From the NCBI GenBank assembly GCA_013416455.1, contig JACCES010000001.1, positions 1-64,000 on the forward strand: DNA of 64,000 nucleotides, in the 5' to 3' direction. Positions 36,601-44,393 of the stretch are shown here, piece after piece. The position numbers and the translations under genes were made by a program. The notes under the pieces were generated by a model. That model ran no database searches. It had not been told where the DNA came from and worked only from the letters and a program-made list of their open reading frames with translations. This stretch comes from Alcaligenaceae bacterium (GTDB lineage: Bacteria > Pseudomonadota > Gammaproteobacteria > Burkholderiales > Burkholderiaceae_B). Position 1 is the first letter of the stretch, and each line of letters opens with the position of its first letter.

Positions 36601-36968
36601 TGCTGCGCAAGGGGTACGGGCTGGGCGCGATGGCGGTCGGCGGGGGGGCATTCCAGCGAGCCGCCGTCAGCGCCGTGTCCTGGCCGACGGGCGAATTCGG
36701 CGCCATGGGCCTGGAAGGCGCGGTCAAGCTGGCCTATCGCAATGAACTGGCGGCCATCGAGGACGACCTCGAAAGGGAACGCCGCTACGAAGAACTGGTC
36801 GGGCGGATGTACGAGCACGGCAAGGCCGTGAACATGGCGCCCTTCCTGTCCTTCGATGATGTCATCGACCCGGCCGATACACGGAAATGGCTGGTGCACG
36901 GCCTGCAAATGCTGCCGCCGCCCGAGCCGCGCACGGGCAAGCGCCGGCCCAACATCGATCCTTGGTGA
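33648..36968 (+). CDS. Single-chain biotin-dependent acyl-CoA carboxylase (BC-BCCP-CT fusion)
   Basis: 1106 residues holding all three activities of a biotin carboxylase system. The biotin carboxylase domain is at about 1-450 (LISNRGEIAIRI, GGGGRGMRVV ATP loop, EANPRLQVEH). The biotinyl domain is at about 490-560 (SMKMEHE, biotinylated Lys near 534). A carboxyltransferase with both halves fills about 600-1095. Most bacteria split these into two or more proteins; single-chain forms such as mycobacterial long-chain acyl-CoA carboxylase are known but uncommon. The ATG at 33648 overlaps the Bug gene stop; the open frame before it is ignored. Acyl substrate unknown; propionyl- or branched acyl-CoA would fit. 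Confidence 0.94.
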   Translation: MRHTFPHLPQRLLISNRGEIAIRIARAAAELGIEPVCVFSADDARARHRFAVSQAFPLEGEGPAAYLDIEQILGIAQRSGCDAIHPGYGFLSENAGFASRCENAGVTFVGPASEAIELLGNKSRSRQLAQQLGIAVAAGTQGATTLEACLAFYDSLRPGTEMMIKAVAGGGGRGMRVVSSREAIPGAFARCQSEARGAFGCEDVYVEQRLSNMRHIEVQIAGDGRGGVRDVGERDCSVQRRHQKIVEIAPALFLGAGLRERLRIAAKRMAGELQYRALGTFEFLVPIDSEGEFFFMEANPRLQVEHTITEEVYGVDLVQAQILLACGATLDQAGIAADPAPRGCAVQLRVNLESLEPDGSARPARGTLTAFDVPGGPGVRVDTCGYAGLEPSRAFDPLIAKVIVHHPSGRLADAMARAATALADFRIEGVQSNLHILGALAADPQLGSAPVTTTYFDAELPRFLAEAARWRASLPETLAGTGPATAPAARQEAALPPHLHGAIAPMGGRLLSYLVSAGDIVTPGSPVAVLESMKMEHELTAGLAGRIDRLLLTEGVLVEEGDTVLALEPMDVDTGGARCETRVDPGHIRADLAEVIDRHAYQRDESRPEAVASRNNRGKRTARQNLDDLLDGGSFLEYGPLAVAGQRSRRSIEELRRISPADGLVAGTGTVNADEFGPEGGRCMVMAYDYTVFAGTQGFMAHRKSDRILELTERLRLPLVLFAEGGGGRPGDTDNIGGANPSNPTFWRFGRLSALVPLVGILSGRCFAGNAVLLGACDVIIATRDASVGMAGPVMIECGGLGSFSPEEVGPVSVQAPNGVLDVVVEDERAAVEVAKKYLAFFQGRLPTWECADQRALRHIIPENRLRAYDVRRVIDLLADTDSVLELRKDFGLGMVTALARLEGRTIGIMANNPQHLAGAIDADESDKAARFMQLCDAFDIPLLSLVDTPGFMVGPAAEKRALVRHTSRMFVTGAGLSVPMFVVVLRKGYGLGAMAVGGGAFQRAAVSAVSWPTGEFGAMGLEGAVKLAYRNELAAIEDDLERERRYEELVGRMYEHGKAVNMAPFLSFDDVIDPADTRKWLVHGLQMLPPPEPRTGKRRPNIDPW

Positions 36969-36983
36969 GCGGGGTATGACCGG

Positions 36984-37781
36984 ATGAACGATGCTGAACT
37001 GATAGTTGAACGTGAAGGCGCGCTCGTCACGCTGACGCTCAATCGGCCGGAGGTCCGCAATGCCTTGTCGCCGGGGATGCGCGATGGCCTGCTCAAGGCC
37101 GTCGGCGATGTGCAGGTGGATTCTTCCGTACATGCCGTGCTGCTGCGTGGCGCCGGCGAGCACTTCTGCAGCGGCGGCGATGTCAAGGCCATGGCGGATG
37201 GCGGCACGCCCACCGCCCAGGCGCGCCTGGAGCGGATGCGCAGCTACCATCCGCTCATCATCGGCCTGGCTCAACTGGACAGGCCGGTGGTGGCGGCCGT
37301 GGACGGCGTGGCATACGGGGCGGGCTTCGGTCTCGCCTTGCTGGCGGATATCATGATCGTTTCGTCGCGCGCCCGTTTTTGCATGGCGTTCCAGCGCGTG
37401 GGGCTGGTGCCCGATTTCGGTGCAAGCTATTCGCTGCCCCGCGCGGTGGGCATGCAGCGCGCAAAAGAGATCATGCTTTCGGCCCGCGAGATTCATGCCG
37501 AAGAGGCCGTCAGTCTCGGTCTGGCGCTGGAAACCGTAGCGGCCGGATGCCTGCATGAGCGGGCGAAGGCTGTTGCGCTGGCCCTGGCGGACGCTTCGCC
37601 GGTGGCGACCGGCCTGACCAAGAGGATGCTGCAGGCCGCGCCATCGGCCGGCTTGCCGCAGATGCTCGAAATGGAATCAACGGCTCAATCGGTCGCCGCG
37701 ACTTCCGCCTACGCCGCGCAGGCCTTCGCCGCCTTCGCCCGCAAGCAGCCCGCGCGATTCCGCTGGCCTGCCAGGGAATGA
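36984..37781 (+). CDS. Enoyl-CoA hydratase/isomerase (crotonase, PaaG-like)
   Basis: A 265-residue crotonase. Oxyanion-hole segments are HFCSGGDVKAM and DGVAYGAGFGLAL. Where hydratases have the Glu of a PE pair this protein has FQRVGLVPDFG: the first Glu is missing and an Asp is kept, as in PaaG-type isomerases. It more likely shifts a double bond than hydrates one. Last gene of the Bug-carboxylase-crotonase operon, 15 bp after the carboxylase; convergent with the next crotonase. Confidence 0.9.
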   Translation: MNDAELIVEREGALVTLTLNRPEVRNALSPGMRDGLLKAVGDVQVDSSVHAVLLRGAGEHFCSGGDVKAMADGGTPTAQARLERMRSYHPLIIGLAQLDRPVVAAVDGVAYGAGFGLALLADIMIVSSRARFCMAFQRVGLVPDFGASYSLPRAVGMQRAKEIMLSAREIHAEEAVSLGLALETVAAGCLHERAKAVALALADASPVATGLTKRMLQAAPSAGLPQMLEMESTAQSVAATSAYAAQAFAAFARKQPARFRWPARE

Positions 37782-37797
37782 GGGGCGGAGAAGGGAT

Positions 37798-38577
37798 TCA
37801 ACGGCCTTTGAAGACCATGGGCCGCTTCGCCAGGAAGGCATCGCAGGCGTTCGCGTGGTCCTGTGTGCCGCGCAGAAAGGCCTGCAGGTCGGCTTCAATG
37901 CTCAATGCATCGTCCAGGGAAGGCGGCCTGCGCACAAGGGCCGATTTGGTCGCGGCAATGGCAAGCGGCGCGATCGATGCGTATTGATCGGCTTTGTTCA
38001 GTGCCGACGACAGCGCCTCGCCTTTGTCCGCGAGCGCGTCCACGATCCCCCATTGCATTGCGTGGTCAGCGTCGAACGGGCTGCCGGTCATGAGAATGTC
38101 CCGGGTGCGGCCCAGGCCGGTGCGCTGCGGAAGTGTCCAGAACAGCCCGCAGTCGGCAACCAGGCCCAGCCGCCCGAATGCGGCGCTGAACCGGCTGCCC
38201 TGGGCGGCGATGACGTGGTCGCAGGCCGCGGCAATGGAAAGCCCGGCGCCGTAGGCGATGCCTTCGACGGCGGCAACCACCGGTTTCGGCCCGCCCATGA
38301 TCAGCCGTATGACATCATGCAGCACGTCGAGGCGCTGGCGCGCGACGAGCGGGTCGGGCCGTTCAGCCATTTGCCGCACATCGCCGCCCGCGCTGAAGGC
38401 CTTGCCGGCGCCGGTAAGGACCACACAGCGTACGCCCGGATCTTCATGAGACTCGCGCAAGCGGTCGCGCAGCATTTCCCGCATAAGGGGCGACAAGGCA
38501 TTCAGCCGGGTCGGCGCATCCAGGGTCAGCACGGCTGTCGAGCCATGACGGACTGACTTTACATTTCCTTGATCCAT
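37798..38577 (-). CDS. Enoyl-CoA hydratase/isomerase (crotonase, PaaG-like)
   Basis: A 259-residue crotonase with AFSAGGDVRQMA and EGIAYGAGLSIAAACD for the oxyanion hole. FGRLGLVADCG lacks the hydratase Glu but keeps the PaaG-like Asp. The start at 38577 (MDQGNV) has AAAGG at a usable distance. An ATG at 38595 would lie inside operator site E and lacks a ribosome site. Convergent with the previous crotonase (16-bp gap) and divergent from the AMP-forming ligase, with which it shares site E. Confidence 0.9.
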   Translation of the reverse strand: MDQGNVKSVRHGSTAVLTLDAPTRLNALSPLMREMLRDRLRESHEDPGVRCVVLTGAGKAFSAGGDVRQMAERPDPLVARQRLDVLHDVIRLIMGGPKPVVAAVEGIAYGAGLSIAAACDHVIAAQGSRFSAAFGRLGLVADCGLFWTLPQRTGLGRTRDILMTGSPFDADHAMQWGIVDALADKGEALSSALNKADQYASIAPLAIAATKSALVRRPPSLDDALSIEADLQAFLRGTQDHANACDAFLAKRPMVFKGR

Positions 38578-38581
38578 TATT

Positions 38582-38607
38582 GTATACCTTTGCATTCTAA
38601 TGTAGAC
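38582..38607. promoter_or_regulatory. Regulon site E: GTATAC, GCATTC, GTAGAC every 10 bp
   Basis: Hexamers start at 38582, 38592 and 38602 with the same TAAT spacer and TG tail as site C. The site sits in the gap between the divergent crotonase and AMP-forming ligase and touches both starts, which suggests repression. Confidence 0.75.
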
Positions 38608-38609
38608 TG

Positions 38610-40217
38610 ATGGTAGGTTCCGTGCCCTTTTATGTCAATCCCAAACGTGCGTTCATGATGATTTCTCCGCTTGTTTCCGCTGCCTCAGCGTTGTCCATGC
38701 CGGCATTGTTCGAGCGGCAGGTCCGCCTGCGTTCCGACAGCACCGCGGTCGAGTCGGGGCGGCTCTCTCTCACCTATGCGCAGCTCGATCGCCGTGCATG
38801 GCGGCTGGCGCAGGAATTCAGGGATGCCGGGGTCCGGCGCGGGGACCGCATCTGTGTCCTGAGCGAGAACGATCCCGACTTCATCGTCATGTGCATTGCC
38901 GCGCTGCGGCTGGGGGCGACGCTGGCCACGCTCAATCCACGGCTGGCAATCGCCGAACTGCGGCACTGCATCAGCCTGGTCACGCCCCGGATCCTGTGCA
39001 TTTCCGGCAGGCAGCAGGCGCGGTTCGACACGCCGCCGTCGCCTGATGTCCAGGTAATGGCCTTCGGAAGCGGCACCGCCCTCGATGCGCGGCTCGGGCA
39101 GCCGGCGGGCGAGGGCGACCGGGCATGCGTGGCCGATCCGGATCCTGAAGACATACAGTTCATCATCTATACCAGCGGCACGACGGGCCTGCCCAAGGCG
39201 GCCATGATCAGCCAGCGCGCGATGCTGGCGCGCATCATGGTCTATGTCCTCGATTACGGGGTGGATGGCGATGACACCTTTCTCGCCTGGTCGCCCTTGT
39301 GCCACATGGCATCGATAGAGCTCGGGTTCGGCACGCTGCTGCTGGGCGGGAAAGTCGTGGTGCTGGATGGGCCCGACCTCCCCGCGATCTGCGGCTATCT
39401 GGAAACCGAGAAGCTCAGCAATCTGATTTTCTTTCCGGGCATGGTCGATCAGGCGATCGCCTTTCTGAAACAGCGGCGCCCCAAGGTGCGCGGCCTGAAA
39501 AAATTCGGCGCGCTGGCGGATCTTTTCAATCCGCACGATATCGCCCGGCTGACCGAGCTGCTCGGCGCGCCCTTCACCAATACTTTCGGCAGCACCGAGA
39601 CGGGGATGCCGCCGCTATCGGCCGGGCGCCTGAGGGTCGGCGAAGTGCCGGCCGACTTCGGCAAGCTTCCCAGCTCGCTGTGCGAACTGCGCCTTCTGGA
39701 CAAGGCCGGCCGGGAATGCGCCGCCGGCGAGATCGGCGAACTCGTGATGCGCGGGCCGACGCTTTTCAGCGGTTACTGGGCGGCGCCGGACGCCACGGCG
39801 GAAGCGTTTCGCGGGGGCTGGTTCCATAGCGGCGATATGTTCCGCCGGCGAGCGGACGGCCGTTACGACTACGTGGACCGTAGCAAATACCTCATCAAAT
39901 CGGGTGGCGAAAACATCTATCCGGCCGAAATCGAAAGAGTTGTGCTCCAGCATCCCGGGATTGCCGACGCCGTCGTCGTTCGCCGCAAGGATGCGCAGTG
40001 GGGCGAGGTGCCGGTGCTCGTTGCCGTGGCCCGCGACGCACCGCCGCCGCCAGACGAGCTGCTCACGCTGTGCCGCCGCGACCTGGCCGCCTTCAAGCTG
40101 CCCAAGGACTTCTTCTTCATCGACGCCGACGCGCTGCCGCGAAGCAGCACCGGAAAGGTCGTCCGCTCGGAAGTGGAGTCCTGGGTCGCCGGGCGTTCTC
40201 CGGCGGCGCACCGGTAA
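38610..40217 (+). CDS. AMP-forming acyl-CoA synthetase
   Basis: A 535-residue adenylate-forming ligase that activates a carboxylic acid to acyl-AMP and then acyl-CoA. The P-loop FIIYTSGTTGLPK (about 187-199), NTFGSTETGMPP, GWFHSGDM and the C-terminal catalytic Lys in SSTGKV are all visible. The start is uncertain: ATG at 38610, GTG at 38622 or ATG at 38655 (MMISPLVS, which best fits family N-termini) are all possible; none has a strong ribosome site. It shares operator site E with the divergent crotonase and is a likely entry enzyme of the pathway. Confidence 0.92.
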   Translation: MVGSVPFYVNPKRAFMMISPLVSAASALSMPALFERQVRLRSDSTAVESGRLSLTYAQLDRRAWRLAQEFRDAGVRRGDRICVLSENDPDFIVMCIAALRLGATLATLNPRLAIAELRHCISLVTPRILCISGRQQARFDTPPSPDVQVMAFGSGTALDARLGQPAGEGDRACVADPDPEDIQFIIYTSGTTGLPKAAMISQRAMLARIMVYVLDYGVDGDDTFLAWSPLCHMASIELGFGTLLLGGKVVVLDGPDLPAICGYLETEKLSNLIFFPGMVDQAIAFLKQRRPKVRGLKKFGALADLFNPHDIARLTELLGAPFTNTFGSTETGMPPLSAGRLRVGEVPADFGKLPSSLCELRLLDKAGRECAAGEIGELVMRGPTLFSGYWAAPDATAEAFRGGWFHSGDMFRRRADGRYDYVDRSKYLIKSGGENIYPAEIERVVLQHPGIADAVVVRRKDAQWGEVPVLVAVARDAPPPPDELLTLCRRDLAAFKLPKDFFFIDADALPRSSTGKVVRSEVESWVAGRSPAAHR

Positions 40218-40306
40218 CGCTTTTTCGGGGATGATGACGCTGGCGGGCAAGGGATGCTCTGAACCATTCGGGCGTCAGGCCAGGCGCGGGGGCCGCAGCG
40301 CGCAAC

Positions 40307-40331
40307 GCTTGCCCGCCGCCGCCGGGCAAGC
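40307..40331. terminator. GC-rich hairpin between convergent genes
   Basis: A 9-bp perfect stem (GCTTGCCCG with CGGGCAAGC) and 7-nt loop lie between the AMP-forming ligase (+) and gshA (-). No clear T-run, so termination strength is uncertain. Confidence 0.5.
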
Positions 40332-40332
40332 T

Positions 40333-41895
40333 TCAGGGCGCCTTCAGTGCCGCATGGAACCGGCGTACGTATTCTTCGAAGGTTTCAGTGTCGCTGGCTT
40401 CGATGTGGTGCTGCTCTTCTATGGACGCCGCGGCTTCGTCTGCGTAGCGTTGTTCCAGTTCCGGGTCCATCGGGCCGTGCGCCAGCGTTTCGTGGTGTTC
40501 GACGCTGAGCTGCAGCATGTATGCGTGCAGGTCGGTGTTCTGTTCGCGCATCAGGTGCAGTGCGCGCGCCGACGGGGTGAGCTCGGTATTGCGGACTTTC
40601 TGCAGCTGCTGTTCGAGCGCGGCGGCATGGCGCTTGTGGCCCGACGCTTCGTCCAGCAGGCCGGCATAGGGCCGGATGCGGTCGATCAGTTCTTCCGACC
40701 AGTCGCGCAGCGAGATGTCGTGTTGTTCCCGCCGCAGGATCAGACCGGGCTTGCGGCCTTCTTGTACGACCGTGCTGAAATTGCTTCTGCTGATGGGGCA
40801 GTGGCCGTTGCCGGGGAAGAAGGGGCTTTCTTCCGCCGCGCAGAAGAGCAGGAAGGCGTCCATGAAGCGACAGGTTTCGGCGCGGATGCCCACGGGCGAC
40901 CAGGGGTCGATGTCGAGACAGCGCACTTCGATGTATTCGACGCCGCGTTCGGCCAGCGCCGTGGCCGGCCGTTCGCCACGGTTGGTGCCGCGCTTGGGCC
41001 GTATGCTGGAGTAATACTCGTTCTCGATCTGCAGGACGTTGGTATTGAGCTGTATCCACTCGCCGTTCTGATGGGTGCCCAGGCGTTCGTAGGCGGGCCA
41101 GGGCGTGGTTACGGCGCTATACATGCGCTGCAGAAAGGTTTCCAGGTCGTTGTAGCACAGCTGCAGTTCGGATTGCGCCTTGTTCTGGTAGCCCAGGTCG
41201 CTCATGCGCAGGCTGGTGGCCCAGGGCAGGTACAGCGTGCCGGCGTCGAATTCCTGCAGGGAGTGCGGCATGTCGCCGAGAAAGGCGCGCGATACGGCGG
41301 GCGATGCGCCGAAGAGGTACATCAGCAGCCAGGAATAGCGGGTGAAATTGCGGATCAGCGCCAGGTAGCCCTTGGTGCGCTGGTGTTCCAGCGAAATGCC
41401 TTCGATGCCGATGAGGTCCCAGAGCCGGTCCGGAACGGAGAAGTTGTAGTGCACGCCCGCGATGCATTGCATGCGCTTGCCGTAGCGGTGGGCGAGGCCG
41501 CGCCGATATACGTGCTTGAGCATGCCGGAATTCGACGTACCGTACCAGCCGATGGGAATATCTTCTTCCGGCGGGAGCAGCGGCGGCATGGACTGGTTCC
41601 ACATCACTTCGCCGCCGAGCTTGCGGGCAACGTAGCGATGGGTTTCTTCCAGTTCCTGGAGCAGGGACTCCACGCTGCCGTGAGTGCCCGTGATGAGTTC
41701 GAGCAGGGCTTCCGAGTAATCGGTCGTGATGCGGGGGTTCGTGAGCGCCGAACCCAGTGCCTGCGGGTGCGGCGCAAGAGACAGCCTGCCCTGTGCATCG
41801 ACGCGCAATCCTTCCTTTTCGATGCCGCGCTGTATGGTGTTCAGGAGTTCGAGATCCTGACGGACTCGTGCGAGGCGAAGGGGGGGTGAGCTCAT
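40333..41895 (-). CDS. gshA: Glutamate-cysteine ligase (E. coli GshA type)
   Basis: A 520-residue class I glutamate-cysteine ligase, the first step of glutathione synthesis. GIEKEGLRV at the ATP/metal site, TDYSEALLELIT, VMWNQSMPP, CIAGVHYNFS and YIEVRCLDIDPWSPVG are all conserved features. Full length; cytosolic. Single gene. It ends in a convergent arrangement with the acyl-CoA ligase. Confidence 0.97.
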   Translation of the reverse strand: MSSPPLRLARVRQDLELLNTIQRGIEKEGLRVDAQGRLSLAPHPQALGSALTNPRITTDYSEALLELITGTHGSVESLLQELEETHRYVARKLGGEVMWNQSMPPLLPPEEDIPIGWYGTSNSGMLKHVYRRGLAHRYGKRMQCIAGVHYNFSVPDRLWDLIGIEGISLEHQRTKGYLALIRNFTRYSWLLMYLFGASPAVSRAFLGDMPHSLQEFDAGTLYLPWATSLRMSDLGYQNKAQSELQLCYNDLETFLQRMYSAVTTPWPAYERLGTHQNGEWIQLNTNVLQIENEYYSSIRPKRGTNRGERPATALAERGVEYIEVRCLDIDPWSPVGIRAETCRFMDAFLLFCAAEESPFFPGNGHCPISRSNFSTVVQEGRKPGLILRREQHDISLRDWSEELIDRIRPYAGLLDEASGHKRHAAALEQQLQKVRNTELTPSARALHLMREQNTDLHAYMLQLSVEHHETLAHGPMDPELEQRYADEAAASIEEQHHIEASDTETFEEYVRRFHAALKAP

Positions 41896-41931
41896 GCGCG
41901 GTTTCAGGTAACGTTCGAGATAGCCGCGATT

Positions 41932-42300
41932 TTACCCGAGGGTGCGGTGATCGTTGCTGAGTCTTGCGCGGGGCCATGATTCCAGCCCTCTGGGGCGGAT
42001 GGCGCGGTTTGCCTTGCCGGTCGGATGGATGACGGATTGCCGCCGCGAGCGCCCCAGGGGCCGCCGCGGGACGGGCGGCAGTGCAGAAACCGCGTGTTCA
42101 TCGAGTTCCAGCATGCCGGCGCGCAGCGCGATGGTGATGGCGGCCATCCGGCCATTGACGCCCAGCTTGCGGCAGGCATTCTGAATGTGGAAATTGATGG
42201 TTCTTTCGGCCAGGCCGAGGATGAGGCCGATTTCCCAGCTGGTCTTTCCTATTGATACCCATTGCAGGCACGATAGTTCGCGATGTGAGAGAGACTGCAT
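41932..42300 (-). CDS. LuxR-type HTH-only regulator (no sensor domain)
   Basis: A 122-residue protein. Residues 1-62 are a complete LuxR/GerE helix-turn-helix (LSHRELSCLQWVSIGKTSWEIG, AERTINFHIQNACRKLGV) of the kind found at the C-terminus of LuxR quorum-sensing regulators. The rest is a Pro/Arg-rich tail with no family. No autoinducer-binding domain lies upstream; the frame there has no homology-like pattern. The ATG at 42300 has GGAGCAGCC as ribosome site. It may be a remnant of a longer regulator or a solo DNA-binding protein. Divergent from metX with a 183-bp gap. Confidence 0.8.
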   Translation of the reverse strand: MQSLSHRELSCLQWVSIGKTSWEIGLILGLAERTINFHIQNACRKLGVNGRMAAITIALRAGMLELDEHAVSALPPVPRRPLGRSRRQSVIHPTGKANRAIRPRGLESWPRARLSNDHRTLG

Positions 42301-42400
42301 GGCTGCTCCGGGCGACAATTGAAACTAAATATTACTATTTGCGTCAATTGTATCCAAACGGAGTCTGCCCTGGGCGGGGGTTATCCCCAGGAAGGGATGA

Positions 42401-42406
42401 TATAAT
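42401..42406 (+). promoter_or_regulatory. Possible -10 hexamer of metXW
   Basis: A perfect TATAAT lies about 78 bp before the metX ATG. A GC-rich hairpin (CCTGGG with CCCAGG, 42369-42390) covers the -35 region, and a GGCGCC pair follows in the leader. No known SAM riboswitch pattern was recognised. Confidence 0.45.
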
Positions 42407-42483
42407 CCACCATCATTCTTACTGGCGCCGATTTGCTCGATCCGCTTGCGGGCGCCTCATAAATACCGCTAAAGAGGTCCTGA

Positions 42484-43731
42484 ATGGCCATCGACACTTC
42501 TCTACACGCGGATGCGGCTGCCGCATCCACCGCCCCCCAGGAAATCGTCATTCCCACCGGCTCGGTCGGCCTGGTTGCGCCGGAACTCATCCGCTTCGAC
42601 GAACCCTTGAAGCTTTCCAGCGGGCAGACCCTTCCGCAGTACGAGCTTGCCGTGGAAACCTACGGCGAGCTGAACGCGGAACGCAGCAATGCCGTGCTGA
42701 TCTGCCATGCATTGAATGCCTCGCATCATGTGGCGGGCATGGCGGCCGACGACCCGCGCGACATCGGCTGGTGGGACAACATGGTGGGGCCGGGGAAGGC
42801 GGTGGATACCGACCGCTACTTCGTCATCGGCGTCAACAATATCGGTTCCTGCTTCGGTTCCACGGGGCCGGCGAGCCTCAACCCCGCCACCGGCCAGCCC
42901 TGGGGCGCGGCTTTTCCGGTGCTGACCGTCGAAGACTGGGTAAGGGCGCAGGCCCGGCTGGCCGACTACTTCGGCATTGAGTGCTTTGCCGCGGTAATGG
43001 GCGGTTCGCTGGGCGGCATGCAGGCCCTGAGCTGGTCGATCACCTGTCCCGAGCGGGTGCGCCATTGCATCATCATAGCCAGCACGCCGCGGCTGTCCGC
43101 CCAGAATATCGGGTTCAATGAAGTCGCCCGCCGCTCCATCATCAGCGACCCCGGTTTCCATGGCGGAAACTATTACGGCCACGGCGAGGTGCCCGCCCAC
43201 GGCCTGTCCGTGGCGCGGATGATCGGCCACATCACCTATCTTTCCGACGAAGACATGGCCGAACGTTTCGGCCGCCAGCAGCGCGCGCCCGGCGAAGGGG
43301 GCGAATTCCACTACGGCTACGACGTGGAATTCGAAGTCGAATCCTATCTGCGCTACCAAGGGGAAAAGTTCTCGCGCTATTTCGACGCGAATACCTATCT
43401 GCTCATCACGCGGGCACTGGATTACTTCGATCCATCCCGCAGCCATGGCGGCGATTTGGCTCGCGCCCTGGAGCCGGCCAAGGCCGATTTCCTGCTGGTG
43501 TCTTTCACGACAGACTGGCGCTTCCCGCCGGCGCGGTCGCGTGAAATCGTCAGTTCGCTGCTGAAGAACAAGTGCGCCGTCACCTATGCGGAAATCGATG
43601 CGCCGCACGGGCATGATGCTTTCCTGCTGGGGGACACACGCTACCATGCGGTGGTGCAGGGGTATTTCGACCGCATGGCGGCCGGCCTGGGGCTGCCTGA
43701 CCGCCAGCGCACCGCGGGGGTGCTCGCGTGA
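42484..43731 (+). CDS. metX: Homoserine O-acyltransferase MetX
   Basis: A 415-residue alpha/beta-hydrolase-fold acyltransferase, the first committed step of methionine synthesis. The nucleophile is Ser175 in [31 protein letters not shown] and the C-terminal [10 protein letters not shown] with the catalytic His are present. In many betaproteobacteria MetX uses succinyl-CoA rather than acetyl-CoA; I cannot decide from motifs. The start has AGAGGTCCTG upstream. It overlaps metW by 4 bp (GTGA), the usual metXW operon. Confidence 0.96.
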   Translation: MAIDTSLHADAAAASTAPQEIVIPTGSVGLVAPELIRFDEPLKLSSGQTLPQYELAVETYGELNAERSNAVLICHALNASHHVAGMAADDPRDIGWWDNMVGPGKAVDTDRYFVIGVNNIGSCFGSTGPASLNPATGQPWGAAFPVLTVEDWVRAQARLADYFGIECFAAVMGGSLGGMQALSWSITCPERVRHCIIIASTPRLSAQNIGFNEVARRSIISDPGFHGGNYYGHGEVPAHGLSVARMIGHITYLSDEDMAERFGRQQRAPGEGGEFHYGYDVEFEVESYLRYQGEKFSRYFDANTYLLITRALDYFDPSRSHGGDLARALEPAKADFLLVSFTTDWRFPPARSREIVSSLLKNKCAVTYAEIDAPHGHDAFLLGDTRYHAVVQGYFDRMAAGLGLPDRQRTAGVLA

Positions 43732-44342
43732 ATCACATCAGTGCCAAGCCGCCCGCCCATGTGCGCGCCGATCTCAAAAGGATAGCCAGCTGGATCGAAC
43801 CCGGCAGCCGGGTGCTCGACCTGGGCTGCGGCGACGGCACCCTGCTGGCGCATCTGCAGAACGACAAGCAGTGTGTCGGGGCGGGGGTGGAACTCAGCGA
43901 TCAGCAGGTGATCGCTTGTGTGCGCCGAGGTGTGCGCGTGATCCAGCAGAATCTCGAAGAAGGCCTGGCGCTTTTCGACGACCGCCAGTTCGACACCGTG
44001 GTGCTGTCGCGCACGCTGCAGTCCATGATCAATACCGAACGCATCCTGAAGGAAATGGCGCGGGTGGCGCGCTACGGCATCGTTTCCTTTCCGAATTTCG
44101 GCTATTGGCCGCATGGCTGGTCGATTCTTCGCGGGCGCATGCCGGTCACCGGCGAAATGCCCTACCAGTGGTACAACACGCCCAACATCCATTTGTGCAC
44201 CCTCAAAGATTTCCAGGACCTGGCCGGCTCGCTGGGTCTGCGCATCACGCACGCCGCCACATTCAAGGAAGACAAAGAGGTTAAACTCCTGCCAGGCTGG
44301 CGCAGCACGCTGGCCGTCTATCGCTTTGAATCGGGTCGCTGA
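43728..44342 (+). CDS. metW: Methionine biosynthesis protein MetW
   Basis: A 204-residue SAM-methyltransferase-fold protein with motif [16 protein letters not shown] (about 26-40) and [31 protein letters not shown], the hallmark stretch of MetW (here 120-150). It starts with GTG overlapping the metX stop. MetW works with MetX, and in some bacteria is needed for its activity. Confidence 0.95.
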   Translation: MNHISAKPPAHVRADLKRIASWIEPGSRVLDLGCGDGTLLAHLQNDKQCVGAGVELSDQQVIACVRRGVRVIQQNLEEGLALFDDRQFDTVVLSRTLQSMINTERILKEMARVARYGIVSFPNFGYWPHGWSILRGRMPVTGEMPYQWYNTPNIHLCTLKDFQDLAGSLGLRITHAATFKEDKEVKLLPGWRSTLAVYRFESGR

Positions 44343-44393
44343 GCGGGGTCGAAAATCACTGCACCAACGCGCGTTTATCTCAGTCCACGGGTC

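Noticed and set aside
42301-42483. SAM-type riboswitch upstream of metX
   Set aside because: The leader has two hairpins, but none of the conserved core sequences of known SAM or SAH riboswitches was recognised.
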